In this document: piece by piece, positions 50,760-60,363 of the stretch
Layout of the letters: each line of letters starts with the position of its first letter
Numbering within the stretch: position 1 is the first letter of the stretch
NCBI RefSeq assembly: GCF_017355855.1
Contig: NZ_JAFEWD010000001.1
Coordinates: 186,001 to 250,000, forward strand
Source of the DNA: Pedobacter sp. SYSU D00535
Lineage (GTDB): Bacteria > Bacteroidota > Bacteroidia > Sphingobacteriales > Sphingobacteriaceae
Length of the DNA stretch: 64,000 nt
Reading direction: 5' to 3'
Position numbers and translations under genes: made by a program
The notes under the pieces: model-generated
What the model was told of the DNA's origin: nothing
Database searches by the model: none
Seen by the model: only the letters and a program-made list of their open reading frames with translations

Positions 50760-50789
50760 AATAGGGCCTGTTCGATTGCAGGCCCTATT
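50760..50789 (+). terminator. Intrinsic terminator after the metal-uptake unit
   Basis: AATAGGGCCTG and CAGGCCCTATT pair perfectly around an 8-base loop, followed by TATTT. A clear end to the three-gene unit. Confidence 0.82.
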
Positions 50790-50823
50790 TATTTCATAGG
50801 CCCTAGTACCTTCCATTAAGTTC

Positions 50824-50852
50824 TTGATTCAGCTGCGCAATTACTATCTTTC
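50824..50852 (+). promoter_or_regulatory. Likely promoter of the DUF5060 gene
   Basis: TTG (50824-50826), 18 bases, then TATCTTTC (50845-50852), one base off TAnnTTTG. It lies 20 bases before the ATG at 50872. Confidence 0.5.
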
Positions 50853-50871
50853 GGGGCCAATTGAATCATAC

Positions 50872-52617
50872 ATGAACCTTCAGTCATTGAAAGAAAACTT
50901 GATCCTTAAGTCCTTGATGGTCGCGGGGATCGTCACGCTAATTTCTTCTGCAGGATATGCTATCCCTGCGGGCAACATCAGTGTCAAGAATACGGATAGA
51001 ACCGCCGCCGGAGAGGTTGCAGCCTCCAACAAGGTGGGTCGTTACCGTACCTTTGAAGCAACTATCCGCAATAACAAAAATTACGCTAATAAATTTACCG
51101 ATGTCGAGCTACTGGTTCAGTACCAGGCGCCCTCTGGCCGCTTAATCGATTTCAGAGGCTTTTTCGATGGGGATGGTACGGGTTCTGGAAACATGAGCAC
51201 GGGTAATGTCTGGAAAATCCGCTTTATGCCTGACGAGCCCGGCCAGTGGCGTTACGTCTACCGCTGGTCGGATGGAACCAAGGGCGGTAGAGGAAGCTTC
51301 ACGTGCACCAGAGAAGGGGAGGGGAAAGGCGTTTTGCAAGCCTACGCCAAAAACCCGCGATGGTTTGCTTACAACGGCACAGAACCGGTGTGGCTTAAAT
51401 CCTATTATGAAACAGGACATGGATCCATTGGACAGGACTTTAACTGGATCGTTGATAATGTGTATAGCAAGTTCAAGGAACATGGCTATAACCACCTCCA
51501 GGTAAACTGGCTGCTTTCACTTTGCTGTTTCAAACAGTACTACCTGGACGGACCCGCGCCGGAGACCCTCAATCTTAGCCTATACGAGGAGGGAAAAGCG
51601 TCGACCACGATGAACCTGGATGTTTGGAGACGTATGGAACAACACATGTCCTGGCTCAACAATAACGACATCAACGTCCACATGTTCCTTGGTGTGGACG
51701 GCAGTCGCAATGAAGGACCGGCCTGGGAGAAGCTTTCACCTGAAGAAAAAGAGTTTTTTGTGCGTTATATGACCGCACGGCTCGCTCCTTACGCAAATCT
51801 TGCCGGCTGGAACTTTGTATGGGAGGTAGATGGAAACAGGGAAAGTCATGAATTGGGCTTGGCCCGTTTGCTCCAGAAGTACGATGTGTTCAACCATTTG
51901 CGCACCTACGAAGACGAATTCCCCCGGGAGAATCATTATAATCTACCAGAATACAGTTTTGCCGCTGTCGAAAACCACCAGATTGCATCGTCCGAAAAGA
52001 GCGAAGAGCGTAATCTGTGGCGAGATGCCTGGACCCACCACATGGCATGCCTCTTAGGTTATGAAGGTAAGCCTGTCTTCATGTCGGAAGGTAATGCCCT
52101 CTGGCGTCGCTTCTGGCATGAAAGAGTGAACGCAACTCAGGATGACTTGCGCCGTTCTGCCTGGGCTTGTGCCACCGCTGGCGCCTCCTTTACCTGGAAC
52201 GGCCATGCCAAAGAGTATGAACTGTATGCAGGGGGAGAATCAGGACTGCCCTTTAATGATAAGAACCCCTTTACTGCCTCGGAGAGAGCAGTCGACATCC
52301 TTGCTGAAGTAATGCGGAAAGATGTGCAGTTTGAGCGGATGCAGCCCAACGATGAGCTGTTGGCCGAACATCAAACACTCCGTGTTTATGCACTTGCTGA
52401 ACCAGGGAAACAATACCTCGTATTCGCTCCGCAGGGAGAGCATTTTGCTTTAAAGTTGGAGAAGGGAACTTATAGGAAAAATAGTTGGATCGATACAAAG
52501 ACAGGCCGCCGTATAGAAGCGGCTCCTCTTTCTGCTGAAGGGCCCGAGAAACCAGTAAAATTTGTGACTCCGGATGCGAGCACTGACTGGGTATTAATTC
52601 TAAAGACCAAAGAATAG
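50872..52617 (+). CDS. Exported DUF5060-domain glycosidase-like protein
   Basis: The ATG at 50872 (MNLQSLKENLILKSLMVAGI) gives a signal segment; the frame reaches a TTG at 50824 without one. The 581-residue protein has an N-terminal DUF5060 beta-sandwich (GRYRTFEATIRN to WRYVYRWSD, about 40-130), then a TIM-barrel region: PRWFAYNGTEPVWLKSYYETGHG, NHLQVNWLLSL, MFLGVDGSRNEGP, WNFVWEVDGNRE and GKPVFMSEGNALW. This is similar to DUF4038-type putative glycoside hydrolases. Conserved acidic residues (e.g. Glu in WEVDGN and SEGN) are candidates for catalysis. Substrate unknown. Single gene. Confidence 0.78.
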   Translation: MNLQSLKENLILKSLMVAGIVTLISSAGYAIPAGNISVKNTDRTAAGEVAASNKVGRYRTFEATIRNNKNYANKFTDVELLVQYQAPSGRLIDFRGFFDGDGTGSGNMSTGNVWKIRFMPDEPGQWRYVYRWSDGTKGGRGSFTCTREGEGKGVLQAYAKNPRWFAYNGTEPVWLKSYYETGHGSIGQDFNWIVDNVYSKFKEHGYNHLQVNWLLSLCCFKQYYLDGPAPETLNLSLYEEGKASTTMNLDVWRRMEQHMSWLNNNDINVHMFLGVDGSRNEGPAWEKLSPEEKEFFVRYMTARLAPYANLAGWNFVWEVDGNRESHELGLARLLQKYDVFNHLRTYEDEFPRENHYNLPEYSFAAVENHQIASSEKSEERNLWRDAWTHHMACLLGYEGKPVFMSEGNALWRRFWHERVNATQDDLRRSAWACATAGASFTWNGHAKEYELYAGGESGLPFNDKNPFTASERAVDILAEVMRKDVQFERMQPNDELLAEHQTLRVYALAEPGKQYLVFAPQGEHFALKLEKGTYRKNSWIDTKTGRRIEAAPLSAEGPEKPVKFVTPDASTDWVLILKTKE

Positions 52618-52790
52618 AGTCATTTTTGCTGATTCGTCAATTACATTCGGGCTCCTGGTTATTTTCCAAAGAACAAGAGCCTTGAGTGCCCTTGTTGTGC
52701 AATAGGGTCGGTGTGCTTCTAACTGAAGAGACTGAAAGAAAGCGCTAGAAAGCTTGATATAATTTGCAGATTTATACGTAAATACATACC

Positions 52791-53153
52791 ATGAACGATG
52801 TAAATAGTCACGATAGCCGTATAGCAAAAATGATCTTCGGCTCGGTGTATCCTTTATATCTGACGAAGGTGGAGAAGAAAGGCAGAACGAAGCAGGAATT
52901 AGATCAGGTATTAGAATGGCTAACGGGTTTCAACCCAGAGAAGATTCAGGAGCTTGTGGCCAAAAGAGTCACTTTTGAAGAGTTTTTTCAGCGTGCTACC
53001 CTAAACCCTAACGCCGGGCTCATCACAGGAAATATTTGTGGTTACCGGGTGGAAGAAATTCAAAATCCGTTGACGCAGCAGGTAAGGTATCTGGACAAGC
53101 TGGTGGATGAATTAGCGAAGGGTCGGAAAATGGAGAAGATTCTGCGGTCCTGA
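52791..53153 (+). CDS. DUF2200-family protein
   Basis: The 120-residue soluble protein matches DUF2200: RIAKMIFGSVYPLYLTKVEKKGRTKQEL, then the middle VLEWLTGFN and the end CGYRVEEIQNPLTQQVRYLDKLVDELAKG. Members are widespread and cytoplasmic, with no established function. The ATG has an A/T-rich leader and no SD. Single gene. Confidence 0.88.
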   Translation: MNDVNSHDSRIAKMIFGSVYPLYLTKVEKKGRTKQELDQVLEWLTGFNPEKIQELVAKRVTFEEFFQRATLNPNAGLITGNICGYRVEEIQNPLTQQVRYLDKLVDELAKGRKMEKILRS

Positions 53154-53324
53154 AGGTGATGTCTCTGAAGATGCGATGCACCGGCCAGCTTACCCTCTGC
53201 ACAAGAGCCGGGGTGTTTTCTCCTCAAGCAAGGTCCTGAAAAGAACCAGCTATCGCAAATATTACAGTGGCGAGAAAGCTGTTTCCGGAAAGAATCCCGT
53301 TCTTTATGCCTTAAAGTATTTTGA

Positions 53325-53657
53325 ATGAAAACAGTTTCCTTAATGTGTTTAGCTGCCATATTTTTGTCAGCCTGTGGGTCGAAATCTAATGAAAATGGAA
53401 CTGTAACAAATCCTGCCGGAACGCGGGCTGCCACCGACCGACCCTTGAACCCGCCTCATGGCACGCCGGGCCATACTTGTGCAGTGCCCGATGGTGCTCC
53501 TATACCCGAAGGTATTCAACCCTCTTTACAGAATAGCGCTCCCCTGAACCAGGAGGCGCCACGTATGCCTGTAGAAGCAAACAAAACAACAAATATTAAT
53601 CCTGCACACGGACTGCCGGGACATCGGTGCGATCTGGCTGTAGGTGCACCGCTTTAA
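53325..53657 (+). CDS. Lipoprotein with two NPxHGxPGHxC motifs
   Basis: The 110-residue protein has MKTVSLMCLAAIFLSAC with Cys17, then a low-complexity linker. It carries the motif NPPHGTPGHTC at residues 42-52 and NPAHGLPGHRC at 92-102, each followed by a short xxVxxGAP tail. The repeats are exactly 50 residues apart and the second ends the protein. This motif recurs in other Bacteroidota proteins in my memory, but I know no proven function. The His-Gly-x-Pro-Gly-His-x-Cys order suggests a metal or heme ligand site. Single gene. Confidence 0.68.
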   Translation: MKTVSLMCLAAIFLSACGSKSNENGTVTNPAGTRAATDRPLNPPHGTPGHTCAVPDGAPIPEGIQPSLQNSAPLNQEAPRMPVEANKTTNINPAHGLPGHRCDLAVGAPL

Positions 53658-53662
53658 ACTAT

Positions 53663-53698
53663 GGTTGCCTTTGGATGCTAAAGTGCCCGCAGGCAACC
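53663..53698 (+). terminator. Hairpin after the NPxHGxPGHxC lipoprotein
   Basis: GGTTGCCT and AGGCAACC form a perfect 8-base stem, but the loop is about 20 bases and no T-run follows, so it is a weak candidate. Confidence 0.4.
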
Positions 53699-53811
53699 AA
53701 TAGCTGAACTACCTTGATATTTTGCTGCAAAGACAGACTCACGTTCTGACTGAAAGGTTACTTAGATTAAATTTCCTAAACAGCCAGCCGCACTTGCTGT
53801 TGTTCATCTTC

Positions 53812-55218
53812 ATGATAGGAAAATTTATAGCGAGCAACTTGTTCATTTTTATATTTACTAGCCATGTTTTTTCGCAATCGCCAGTAGCTCAATTTGAGAA
53901 GCGCGTGATCCTTGCCGGCTTGCAGGATCCCTGGGAAATTGTGTACGGTCCTGACAACTACTTATGGATAACGGAGGCGAAAAGTTATACCGTTAGTAGG
54001 ATCAATCCCAAAGATGGCAAGAAAAGTGAGATTCTAAATCTCAACAGTGATCGAAAGTTCAGCGGGAAACCTTGGCCGCAGGGTGGTTTAATGGGAATGG
54101 CGCTACATCCTCAATTGCTTTCCGGTAAGCCTTTTGTCTACCTGGCTTACGTTCATCGGCTTCTGGAGACCAAACCCAATTTCGGAGGTAACTACTTTCA
54201 GACGAAGCTGGTGCGCTACACCTGGAACCCTGAGAAACAACTATTGACAGAGCCCGTCACAATTTGTGATACAATTCCTGGTAGTAATGATCATAACGGA
54301 GGGCGCCTGTTAATTGCAGATGAGGGAGGAAAGGAGTATTTATTTTATACAGTCGGGGATATGGGAGCAGGACAATTTGATAATGGAAACAGGCCGAACC
54401 GCGCCCAAGATATTAACTACTATCAGGGTAAGGTCCTCCGTTTCAATACAGAGGCTAACCTGGATCAGTCTGACGAAAACCGCTGGATTCCTGCCGCTAA
54501 TCCTTTCAAAAATGCCGTATGGACACTTGGTCACCGGAATCCTCAGGGACTTGCTTTTGCGCTGATCGGAGGAGTCCCCAGACTCTATGCCTCAGAACAC
54601 GGACCTTTTTCGGATGACGAGCTGAACCTGCTCGAGAAAGGTTCCAACTACGGCCATCCGCTGGTTATCGGTACAAACGACGGCAATTATGATGGGCTCG
54701 CCGCCGGCGTCAGCGACCGTGAGGGTTTGCCAGGTAAATGGAATACAAGCTATCCTTTGATTAACAGCGAGGCCGAACAGGCGAAGAAAATAGGGAATAG
54801 ATACCGCGACCCGCTTCGATCCTTCTACCCGAACTCCCCACAGTTTCTCAACAAACTATTTACAGCTGTACTACAGGGAGCGGAGAAACCGGAGTGGTCC
54901 TCTGAAGCACCCTCAAGCCTTTCGATCTACACATCGGATGCAATTCCAGGATGGAAATACTCCTTGCTGATGCCCTCATTAAAGAACGGTAGATTAATTC
55001 GCATGAAACTGGATCAGACTGGCAGCAAAGTAGAAGGCCGGGAAGAACATCTTTTTCAATCCAATAACCGCTATCGCGACTTGGCTATTTCTCCGGACGG
55101 AACCACGCTTTATCTCATTACCGACAAAAGTGCGGTTACTTCAGGACCAACAAAGGAAGACCCCCAAGGCAGCGCCGAAAAGGGCGCAATCATAGAATTT
55201 AAGTGGAAAGGCAGGTAG
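53812..55218 (+). CDS. PQQ-dependent glucose/sorbosone dehydrogenase
   Basis: The ATG at 53812 starts a signal peptide (MIGKFIASNLFIFIFTSHVFS); an upstream start would bury it. The 468-residue protein matches the soluble quinoprotein glucose dehydrogenase family in order: LQDPWEIVYGPDNYLWITEA, then GGLMGMALHP, GSNDHNGGRLLI (His base), GKVLRFNTEA, TLGHRNPQGLAF (Arg) and SEHGPFSDDELNLLEKGSNYG. It should oxidise a sugar in the periplasm with PQQ. There is no PQQ synthesis gene nearby. Length is close to the family norm (about 480). Single gene. Confidence 0.88.
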   Translation: MIGKFIASNLFIFIFTSHVFSQSPVAQFEKRVILAGLQDPWEIVYGPDNYLWITEAKSYTVSRINPKDGKKSEILNLNSDRKFSGKPWPQGGLMGMALHPQLLSGKPFVYLAYVHRLLETKPNFGGNYFQTKLVRYTWNPEKQLLTEPVTICDTIPGSNDHNGGRLLIADEGGKEYLFYTVGDMGAGQFDNGNRPNRAQDINYYQGKVLRFNTEANLDQSDENRWIPAANPFKNAVWTLGHRNPQGLAFALIGGVPRLYASEHGPFSDDELNLLEKGSNYGHPLVIGTNDGNYDGLAAGVSDREGLPGKWNTSYPLINSEAEQAKKIGNRYRDPLRSFYPNSPQFLNKLFTAVLQGAEKPEWSSEAPSSLSIYTSDAIPGWKYSLLMPSLKNGRLIRMKLDQTGSKVEGREEHLFQSNNRYRDLAISPDGTTLYLITDKSAVTSGPTKEDPQGSAEKGAIIEFKWKGR

Positions 55219-55484
55219 CTTGGATAAGCCGAGAAAAATGGGGAGTGACCTATCGTAATGCTATCCAGCCTTTACCTGTTCTTCCAGTGAAAGCGCTTCG
55301 TTTCATTATAATAAGCATTTTTATACCCAAAAAGCCTAGTCTGTTGCAGACATCCATGCCTCTTTTTTTGCTGGCTGATAAGTGTTGTAAATAATCCCGG
55401 GTTTACCCAATTTGTTACTTTTCTGTCATTTCAGCCACTCTTAACCTTTTCTTAACTCGTAAAATAAATTCTTTTTTCATTTTT

Positions 55485-55498
55485 GTTGACTTATCAAC
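55485..55498. promoter_or_regulatory. Palindrome upstream of the MarR/RND operon
   Basis: GTTGA-CTTA-TCAAC, only 7 bases before the MarR ATG at 55505. A position over the translation start region fits autorepression by MarR. The -7-like CATTTTTG (one mismatch to TAnnTTTG) overlaps its left edge. Confidence 0.45.
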
Positions 55499-55504
55499 TA
55501 TTGC

Positions 55505-55939
55505 ATGAGCAACAGAAATATTTCACTCGGTTTTCTGGTAGGTTTTACACGGCGACTCATCTTGAAAAAGATGAATGAGGCCTTGTCCGAAAATCAAATA
55601 CCTCTTACCCTCGAACAATTCCTATTTCTCGCCACAATAAAGGACAATGAAGGTGATCTTACCCAGCAGGATCTGGCCAATCTTACCTGTAAGGACAAGT
55701 CGGCCATCCTCCGCACCATCGACATCCTGGAATCGAAAGGTTTGGTTGAACGCAAGCTAGACACAACCGACCGCAGAAAGAACTTTATCGTGATGACTGA
55801 AAATTGCAGACGCTTATTCGACCGCATTCAGGAAATCGAGAAGAGCACCTTCGATCAGCTGAGACAAGATATCAGCGAGGATGATTACCAGGTGATGGAG
55901 AAGGTGCTGCTGCAAATACAAAAAAACGCTTCAAAATAA
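55505..55939 (+). CDS. MarR-family regulator of the RND operon
   Basis: The 144-residue winged-helix protein has LEQFLFLATIKDNEGDLTQQDLANLT, the recognition segment CKDKSAILRTIDILESKGLVER and the wing KLDTTDRRKNFIVMTE with the MarR D-R-R signature. It begins the unit and is followed by the RND adaptor 26 bp later. It probably represses the operon until a drug-like ligand binds. Confidence 0.9.
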   Translation: MSNRNISLGFLVGFTRRLILKKMNEALSENQIPLTLEQFLFLATIKDNEGDLTQQDLANLTCKDKSAILRTIDILESKGLVERKLDTTDRRKNFIVMTENCRRLFDRIQEIEKSTFDQLRQDISEDDYQVMEKVLLQIQKNASK

Positions 55940-55965
55940 TTCCCAAATACAAATTACTCAACACA

Positions 55966-57138
55966 ATGAAAAAGCCACATCGCATAGCCTATGGACTACT
56001 AGTGCTGTTCCCCATCCTGATGACCGCCTGCAAAGGAAAAGGCGCGGCAGGAGCGGGCCCGGGTGCAGATCCAAATGCTGTGAAACCCTACCAGGTAATA
56101 GAACTCAGTCCCCGCACAGCCGAATTACATAACGAGTTTCCCGTAACTATTGAAGGACAGCAGACGGTCGAAATTCGACCACGCGTCACCGGATATATTG
56201 AAAAAATCTTTGTTGACGAAGGCGCTGTAGTGAAGAAGGGGCAGACCCTTTTCCAGGTGAACTCTGATCAATTTGAGCAGGACGTTCGCTCTGCTGCTGC
56301 CAATGTAAGAGCAGCGCAGGCAAGTGTGAATACGGCACAAATGGAAGTAAATAAAGTTCGTCCCCTGGTCGAGAAGGACATTATCAGTAAGTACGAACTG
56401 GAAACTGCCCAGTACCGGCTTCAGTCGAGCAGAGCTGCACTTGCTCAAGCCCAGGCGGCTTTGCAGAATGCACGTACCAACCTTAGCTATGCCTATGTAA
56501 AAAGTCCGGCAAACGGCGTTATTGGTCGCATTCCCTATAAAATTGGGGCATTGGTTAACAGCAGCATTACTGAACCACTGACTACGGTTGCGAACGTCAG
56601 CAACGTTTTCGCCTACTTCTCGCTGAACGAGAAGCAAATCCTTGCATTATCCCGGAATACAGAAGGCACAAGTTTAGAGGCAAAGCTAAAAAGGATGCCG
56701 ACCGTGAGGTTGATCCTTCCAGATGGAACGCTTTATTCCCAACCGGGCAAAATCGAAGCGGCAAGCGGACTGGTGAATACGCAAACGGGTTCACTTACTT
56801 TGAAGGCGACCTTTGCCAACCCCTTGGGACTGCTTCGAAGCGGAGGTACAGGAACAATCCGTATTCCGGAAACGATCCCTGGTGCACTGCTGGTTCCTCA
56901 AAAAGCTACTTATGAGATACAGGGTAAACGCTTTGTCTACGTGCTAACACCAGAGGCAAAAGTAGTTTCCGCTGCGATTACCGTAAATCCTTCAGACGAC
57001 GGCCAGAACTTTGTGGTTCAGGAAGGCCTCAGGACCGGAGATAAAATAGTAATCGAAGGAATTGCGGGTCTTAGAGACAGCCTGCAGATCAAACCAGTAC
57101 CTGTCAACGCTGACAGTGTTCTTACCCGACTTAAGTAA
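55966..57138 (+). CDS. RND efflux periplasmic adaptor (MFP)
   Basis: The 390-residue protein has a lipobox LMTAC (Cys22) after a signal. The membrane-fusion order is a barrel-like N-terminal part, the lipoyl half-motif RPRVTGYIEKIFVDEGAVVKK, a long coiled coil (AAANVRAAQASVNTAQ to LQNARTNLSYAY), the second lipoyl half SPANGVIGRIPYKIG, and a beta-barrel and membrane-proximal domain to the end. It bridges the pump and the outer-membrane channel. It is first after the regulator and 42 bp before the pump. Confidence 0.94.
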   Translation: MKKPHRIAYGLLVLFPILMTACKGKGAAGAGPGADPNAVKPYQVIELSPRTAELHNEFPVTIEGQQTVEIRPRVTGYIEKIFVDEGAVVKKGQTLFQVNSDQFEQDVRSAAANVRAAQASVNTAQMEVNKVRPLVEKDIISKYELETAQYRLQSSRAALAQAQAALQNARTNLSYAYVKSPANGVIGRIPYKIGALVNSSITEPLTTVANVSNVFAYFSLNEKQILALSRNTEGTSLEAKLKRMPTVRLILPDGTLYSQPGKIEAASGLVNTQTGSLTLKATFANPLGLLRSGGTGTIRIPETIPGALLVPQKATYEIQGKRFVYVLTPEAKVVSAAITVNPSDDGQNFVVQEGLRTGDKIVIEGIAGLRDSLQIKPVPVNADSVLTRLK

Positions 57139-57180
57139 CGAGTGACAATCATCTATTGAAAAGATCCTAATAAAGAAATT

Positions 57181-60100
57181 ATGTTTCAACGGTTTATAGA
57201 AAGGCCGGTGCTTTCTACGGTGATATCTATTATCATCGTCATCCTGGGAGTACTCGGTCTCATAAGTCTTCCTATTTCTCAGTACCCGGAGATCGCTCCG
57301 CCAACGGTAGTCGTTTCCGCTTCCTACCAGGGAGCAAATGCCGACGTGGTAATGAACAGCGTGGTAATTCCGCTGGAGGAGCAGATAAATGGGGTAGAGG
57401 ATATGACCTACATGACCTCTACCGCGGGTAATGACGGTTCCGCGACTATTACTGTATTTTTTAAGCTTGGAACAAACCCCGATCTAGCAGCCGTAAACGT
57501 GCAGAACCGGGTGTCAAGAGCTACAAGCCTACTTCCACAGGAGGTAACACGGGCAGGGGTAACCACCACCAAACGGCAGAGCAGTAACGTACTGATTTTC
57601 TCCTTATACAGTGATGATCCTGCTTATGATCAGATCTTCCTGCAGAACTACGCCAGTATCAACCTGATTCCGCAAATCAAGCGTATTACGGGTGTGGGAG
57701 ACGCTACTGTTTTCGGGCAGTTGGAGTATTCAATGCGTATTTGGCTGCGGCCGGATGTGATGGCGAATTACAAACTGGTTCCTTCGGATATTAGCGCGGC
57801 GTTAGCAGAACAAAACATTGAAGCGGCGCCAGGTCAGTTTGGCGAGCAGGGAGGGCAGTCCTTCCAGTATGTGATCAAATACCGCGGCCGTCTAAAGAGT
57901 GCGGAGGAGTTCGGAAATATGGTGATCCGCTCCGACGAAAAGGGGCAGATCCTTCGGCTGAAAGATATCGCACGCGTCGAACTCGGCGCTTTAAGTTACG
58001 CCAGCAACACCCGCACGAATGGTAAGCCCTCTATTGGCGTAGCCATCAACCAAACAGCGGGATCGAACGCGAAAGAGGTAATTGAAGGAGGTTTGCAAGT
58101 GTTGGAAAACGCTTCCAAAACCTTCCCGAAAGGGATTCACTACGTGCCTCTAATCAACGTCAACGACTTCCTGGACGCATCCATCGAAAAAGTGATCCAC
58201 ACCCTGATCGAAGCCTTTATCCTGGTATTTATCGTGGTGTTTATTTTCCTACAGGATTTCCGCTCGACGCTCATTCCGGCCATTGCTGTGCCGGTTGCCA
58301 TTGTCGGTACGTTCTTTTTCCTGGGCCTTTTCGGCTTTACCATCAACTTGCTTACGCTTTTCGCGATGGTACTTGCCATCGGTATTGTGGTCGATGACGC
58401 CATTGTCGTCGTCGAGGCGGTCCATGCGAAGCTGGATCATGGCTATACCTCTGCAAGAAAGGCAACTGTAGATGCGATGGGAGAGATCTCGGGAGCCATC
58501 ATCTCCATTACACTGGTGATGGCGGCCGTATTTATCCCGGTCAGCTTTATCCAGGGTTCGGCAGGTGTTTTCTATAAACAATTTGGATTAACGCTCGCTA
58601 TCGCCATCATTCTGTCGGCGGTGAACGCGCTGACTCTGAGTCCGGCACTCTGCGCCCTCTTCCTCAAACCTCATCAACCCGGAGAACATAAAAAGGAAGG
58701 TTTCCTGCAGCGCTTTTATAAAGCTTTTAACGCCGCATTTGATGTCACTACGCGTAAATACCGACGGTCGGTTAATTTCCTGATCAACAAAAAGTGGATT
58801 GCGATTGGAGGTATTGCGCTTTTTGCCGGGATCTACTTTATCCTGAACAAAACTACTCCTACAGGTTTCGTTCCTAATGAGGATATGGGGGTAATTATGT
58901 CGGATATCAGTCTTCCACCTTCAGCTTCTACGGAACGGACTGCTGAAATTACTATCGAAATTGAAAAGATTGCCCGGTCGATTCCGGAAGTCGAAAATAT
59001 CCTTCGGATCAACGGCCGTGGCATGATCAGTGGTTCCGGCAGTAACTACGGAATGGTGATCATGCGGCTTAAAGACTGGGGCGACCGGAAAGAGAAAGGT
59101 CAGGATGTTCAAGCCATCATCGGGCAGCTATTTGCAAAAACAGCGGGCATCAAAGACGCGAAGATTATATTTTTTGCTCCGCCTACCATTCAGGGATTTG
59201 GTACCACAGGCGGTTTTGAGTTTCAGCTTCAGGATCGTAGCGGCGGGGATATTGCTAAGTTTACGAAGGTAAGTAACGACTTTTTGGGCGCCCTTAATCA
59301 ACGTCCGGAGATTCAATTTGCTTCCACCTCTTTCAACCCCAATTTCCCTCAATTTCAAATCGATGTAAACATTGCAAAGGTGAAGGAGGCTGGTTTGACG
59401 GTTAACGACGTGCTTAATACGATGCAGGGATATTATGGTGGTGTATACGCATCTAACTTTAACCAGTTTGGTAAACAGTACCGGGTGATGTACCAGGCAG
59501 AGCCTGCTTTCCGTGCTAACCCCTCCGGCTTAAACAATGTATACGTACGAAATGCTCAGGGAACCATGGCGCCGATCAGCGAATTCATTACGCTGCAGCG
59601 GGTTTATGGACCACAGTCCATTTCCAGGTTCAACCTGTTTACCTCTATGTCGGTAAATGGATCACCGAAACCGGGATTCAGTTCCGGGGATGCAATTCGG
59701 GCGGTAGAAGAAGTTGCGGCACAAACGCTTCCCGCCGGGTACGGATACGAATTCTCGGGGATGACACGGGAAGAGCTATCTGCCGGAGGGCAAACAACCT
59801 TTATCTTCCTGCTGGTAGTGGTGTTTGTGTTCTTCCTGCTAAGTGCACAATATGAAAGTTACATTCTGCCGTTCGCGGTACTGCTTTCACTACCGATCGG
59901 GCTAGCCGGAGCATTTATTTTTGCCTCTTTATTTGGGATCACCAATAACATCTATCTGCAGATCACTTTGATCATGCTGGTGGGACTCTTGGCAAAAAAT
60001 GCGATCCTGATTGTAGAGTTTGCGCTCGAACGCCGACGTCATGGCCGTCCGATTATTGATGCTGCCTTAGAGGGAGCACAAGCTCGTTTGAGGCCAATTC

Positions 60101-60339
60101 TGATGACCTCTTTCGCCTTTATTTTGGGACTGGTTCCATTAATGCTAACGGCGGGTGCCGGTGCTGCCGGAAACAGGTCGATCGGTACAGGAGCAGTAGG
60201 AGGGATGCTGATTGGTACGGTGTTCGGTGTGTTCGTAATTCCGGTACTGTTTGTCATCTTCCAGACATTGCAGGAGAGGATCAGCGGACCAGCACATCCG
60301 GTTCACGTGGAGGACGATCAGCCTATAGATTCCAACTAA
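57181..60339 (+). CDS. RND multidrug efflux pump (HAE1/AcrB type)
   Basis: The 1052-residue protein starts MFQRFIERPVLSTVISIIIV. It has 12 membrane segments and two large periplasmic loops. The hallmark TM4 motif is GIVVDDAIVVVEAV (paired Asp for proton relay). Other family marks are LPISQYPEIAPPTV, MTSTAGNDGSATITVFF and AKNAILIVEFALE. It exports drugs or other toxic compounds, driven by protons. It lies between the adaptor and the TolC-like channel, in one operon. Confidence 0.97.
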   Translation: MFQRFIERPVLSTVISIIIVILGVLGLISLPISQYPEIAPPTVVVSASYQGANADVVMNSVVIPLEEQINGVEDMTYMTSTAGNDGSATITVFFKLGTNPDLAAVNVQNRVSRATSLLPQEVTRAGVTTTKRQSSNVLIFSLYSDDPAYDQIFLQNYASINLIPQIKRITGVGDATVFGQLEYSMRIWLRPDVMANYKLVPSDISAALAEQNIEAAPGQFGEQGGQSFQYVIKYRGRLKSAEEFGNMVIRSDEKGQILRLKDIARVELGALSYASNTRTNGKPSIGVAINQTAGSNAKEVIEGGLQVLENASKTFPKGIHYVPLINVNDFLDASIEKVIHTLIEAFILVFIVVFIFLQDFRSTLIPAIAVPVAIVGTFFFLGLFGFTINLLTLFAMVLAIGIVVDDAIVVVEAVHAKLDHGYTSARKATVDAMGEISGAIISITLVMAAVFIPVSFIQGSAGVFYKQFGLTLAIAIILSAVNALTLSPALCALFLKPHQPGEHKKEGFLQRFYKAFNAAFDVTTRKYRRSVNFLINKKWIAIGGIALFAGIYFILNKTTPTGFVPNEDMGVIMSDISLPPSASTERTAEITIEIEKIARSIPEVENILRINGRGMISGSGSNYGMVIMRLKDWGDRKEKGQDVQAIIGQLFAKTAGIKDAKIIFFAPPTIQGFGTTGGFEFQLQDRSGGDIAKFTKVSNDFLGALNQRPEIQFASTSFNPNFPQFQIDVNIAKVKEAGLTVNDVLNTMQGYYGGVYASNFNQFGKQYRVMYQAEPAFRANPSGLNNVYVRNAQGTMAPISEFITLQRVYGPQSISRFNLFTSMSVNGSPKPGFSSGDAIRAVEEVAAQTLPAGYGYEFSGMTREELSAGGQTTFIFLLVVVFVFFLLSAQYESYILPFAVLLSLPIGLAGAFIFASLFGITNNIYLQITLIMLVGLLAKNAILIVEFALERRRHGRPIIDAALEGAQARLRPILMTSFAFILGLVPLMLTAGAGAAGNRSIGTGAVGGMLIGTVFGVFVIPVLFVIFQTLQERISGPAHPVHVEDDQPIDSN

Positions 60340-60363
60340 GAAATCAGAAACAAAAAGAGTATC

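Noticed and set aside
52618-52790. Possible weak GGCTC/GAGCC hairpin after the DUF5060 gene
   Set aside because: The stem is only five bases with a long loop and no T-run.
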